Positions 63,964-64,000 of a stretch of 64,000 nucleotides of DNA are shown in pieces. The stretch's first letter is position 1. Every line of letters begins with the position of its first letter. The position numbers were made by a program, and so were the translations under genes. The stretch is from the NCBI RefSeq assembly GCF_902806685.2, contig NC_048538.1, positions 13,764,001 through 13,828,000 on the forward strand, in the 5' to 3' direction. Under the pieces are notes generated by a model that was not told the DNA's origin, searched no databases, and was given only the letters and a program-made list of their open reading frames with translations. The stretch is from Maniola hyperantus (Eukaryota; Arthropoda; Insecta; Lepidoptera; Nymphalidae).

Positions 63964-64000
63964 CTAGCCCGCGACTTCCTCCGCGTGGACTACACAAATT
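63964..64000 (-). mobile_element. Helitron-like element, type B, cut by the window edge
   Basis: CTAGCCCGCGACTTCCTCCG and the start of the B body at the last base of the window. Confidence 0.7.

Overview
The window looks like a piece of a lepidopteran (moth or butterfly) nuclear genome. It is AT-rich, almost free of long ORFs, and crowded with short interspersed repeats of kinds I associate with Lepidoptera: Helitron-like elements whose 3' end carries a 'cgcgacttcgtccgcgtgg' block next to CTAG, several tRNA-derived SINE families with (GAT)n or A-rich tails, 5'-truncated LINE tails, and many foldback/MITE elements. No rRNA, functional tRNA gene, CRISPR array or bacterial-type operon is visible.

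Layout. 0-19 kb: mostly repeats, including a datable nest (a SINE with a 9-bp target-site duplication, hit by a LINE tail with its own 12-bp duplication at 1.6-2.2 kb), several MITEs, and three weak-to-moderate exon candidates (3.65-3.84 kb minus, 5.45-5.57 kb plus, 12.66-12.86 kb plus). 19,778-25,412: a complete, apparently very young Ty3/gypsy-type LTR retrotransposon on the plus strand. It has identical 376-bp LTRs, a CTAG target duplication, PBS, PPT and one uninterrupted 1,454-residue Gag-Pol polyprotein whose capsid region resembles insect Arc proteins. 25.4-56 kb: AT-rich DNA with many Helitron-like copies, SINEs, foldbacks and hairpins, and no confident exon. 56,181-56,459 (minus): a 93-codon first coding exon with a consensus splice donor, whose sequence resembles the N terminus of insect nitric oxide synthase. 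The rest of that gene would lie to the left on the minus strand, but I recognise no further NOS exon here, so most of the lower-coordinate DNA may be its first coding intron. 60.4-61.7 kb: two plus-strand exon candidates and one minus-strand terminal exon candidate with a poly(A) signal, arranged tail to tail. 61.9-64 kb: more repeats.

How the parts relate. The retrotransposon encodes everything expected for copying itself (capsid/nucleocapsid, protease, RT, RNase H, integrase) and no envelope. The Helitron-like, SINE and MITE copies are non-autonomous and would depend on enzymes encoded elsewhere. If the NOS exon call is right, the host gene content is a small cluster at 56-62 kb, with a long repeat-filled intron or intergenic region below it. 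All calls come from reading the sequence by eye; family names rest on remembered family features, not on database searches.
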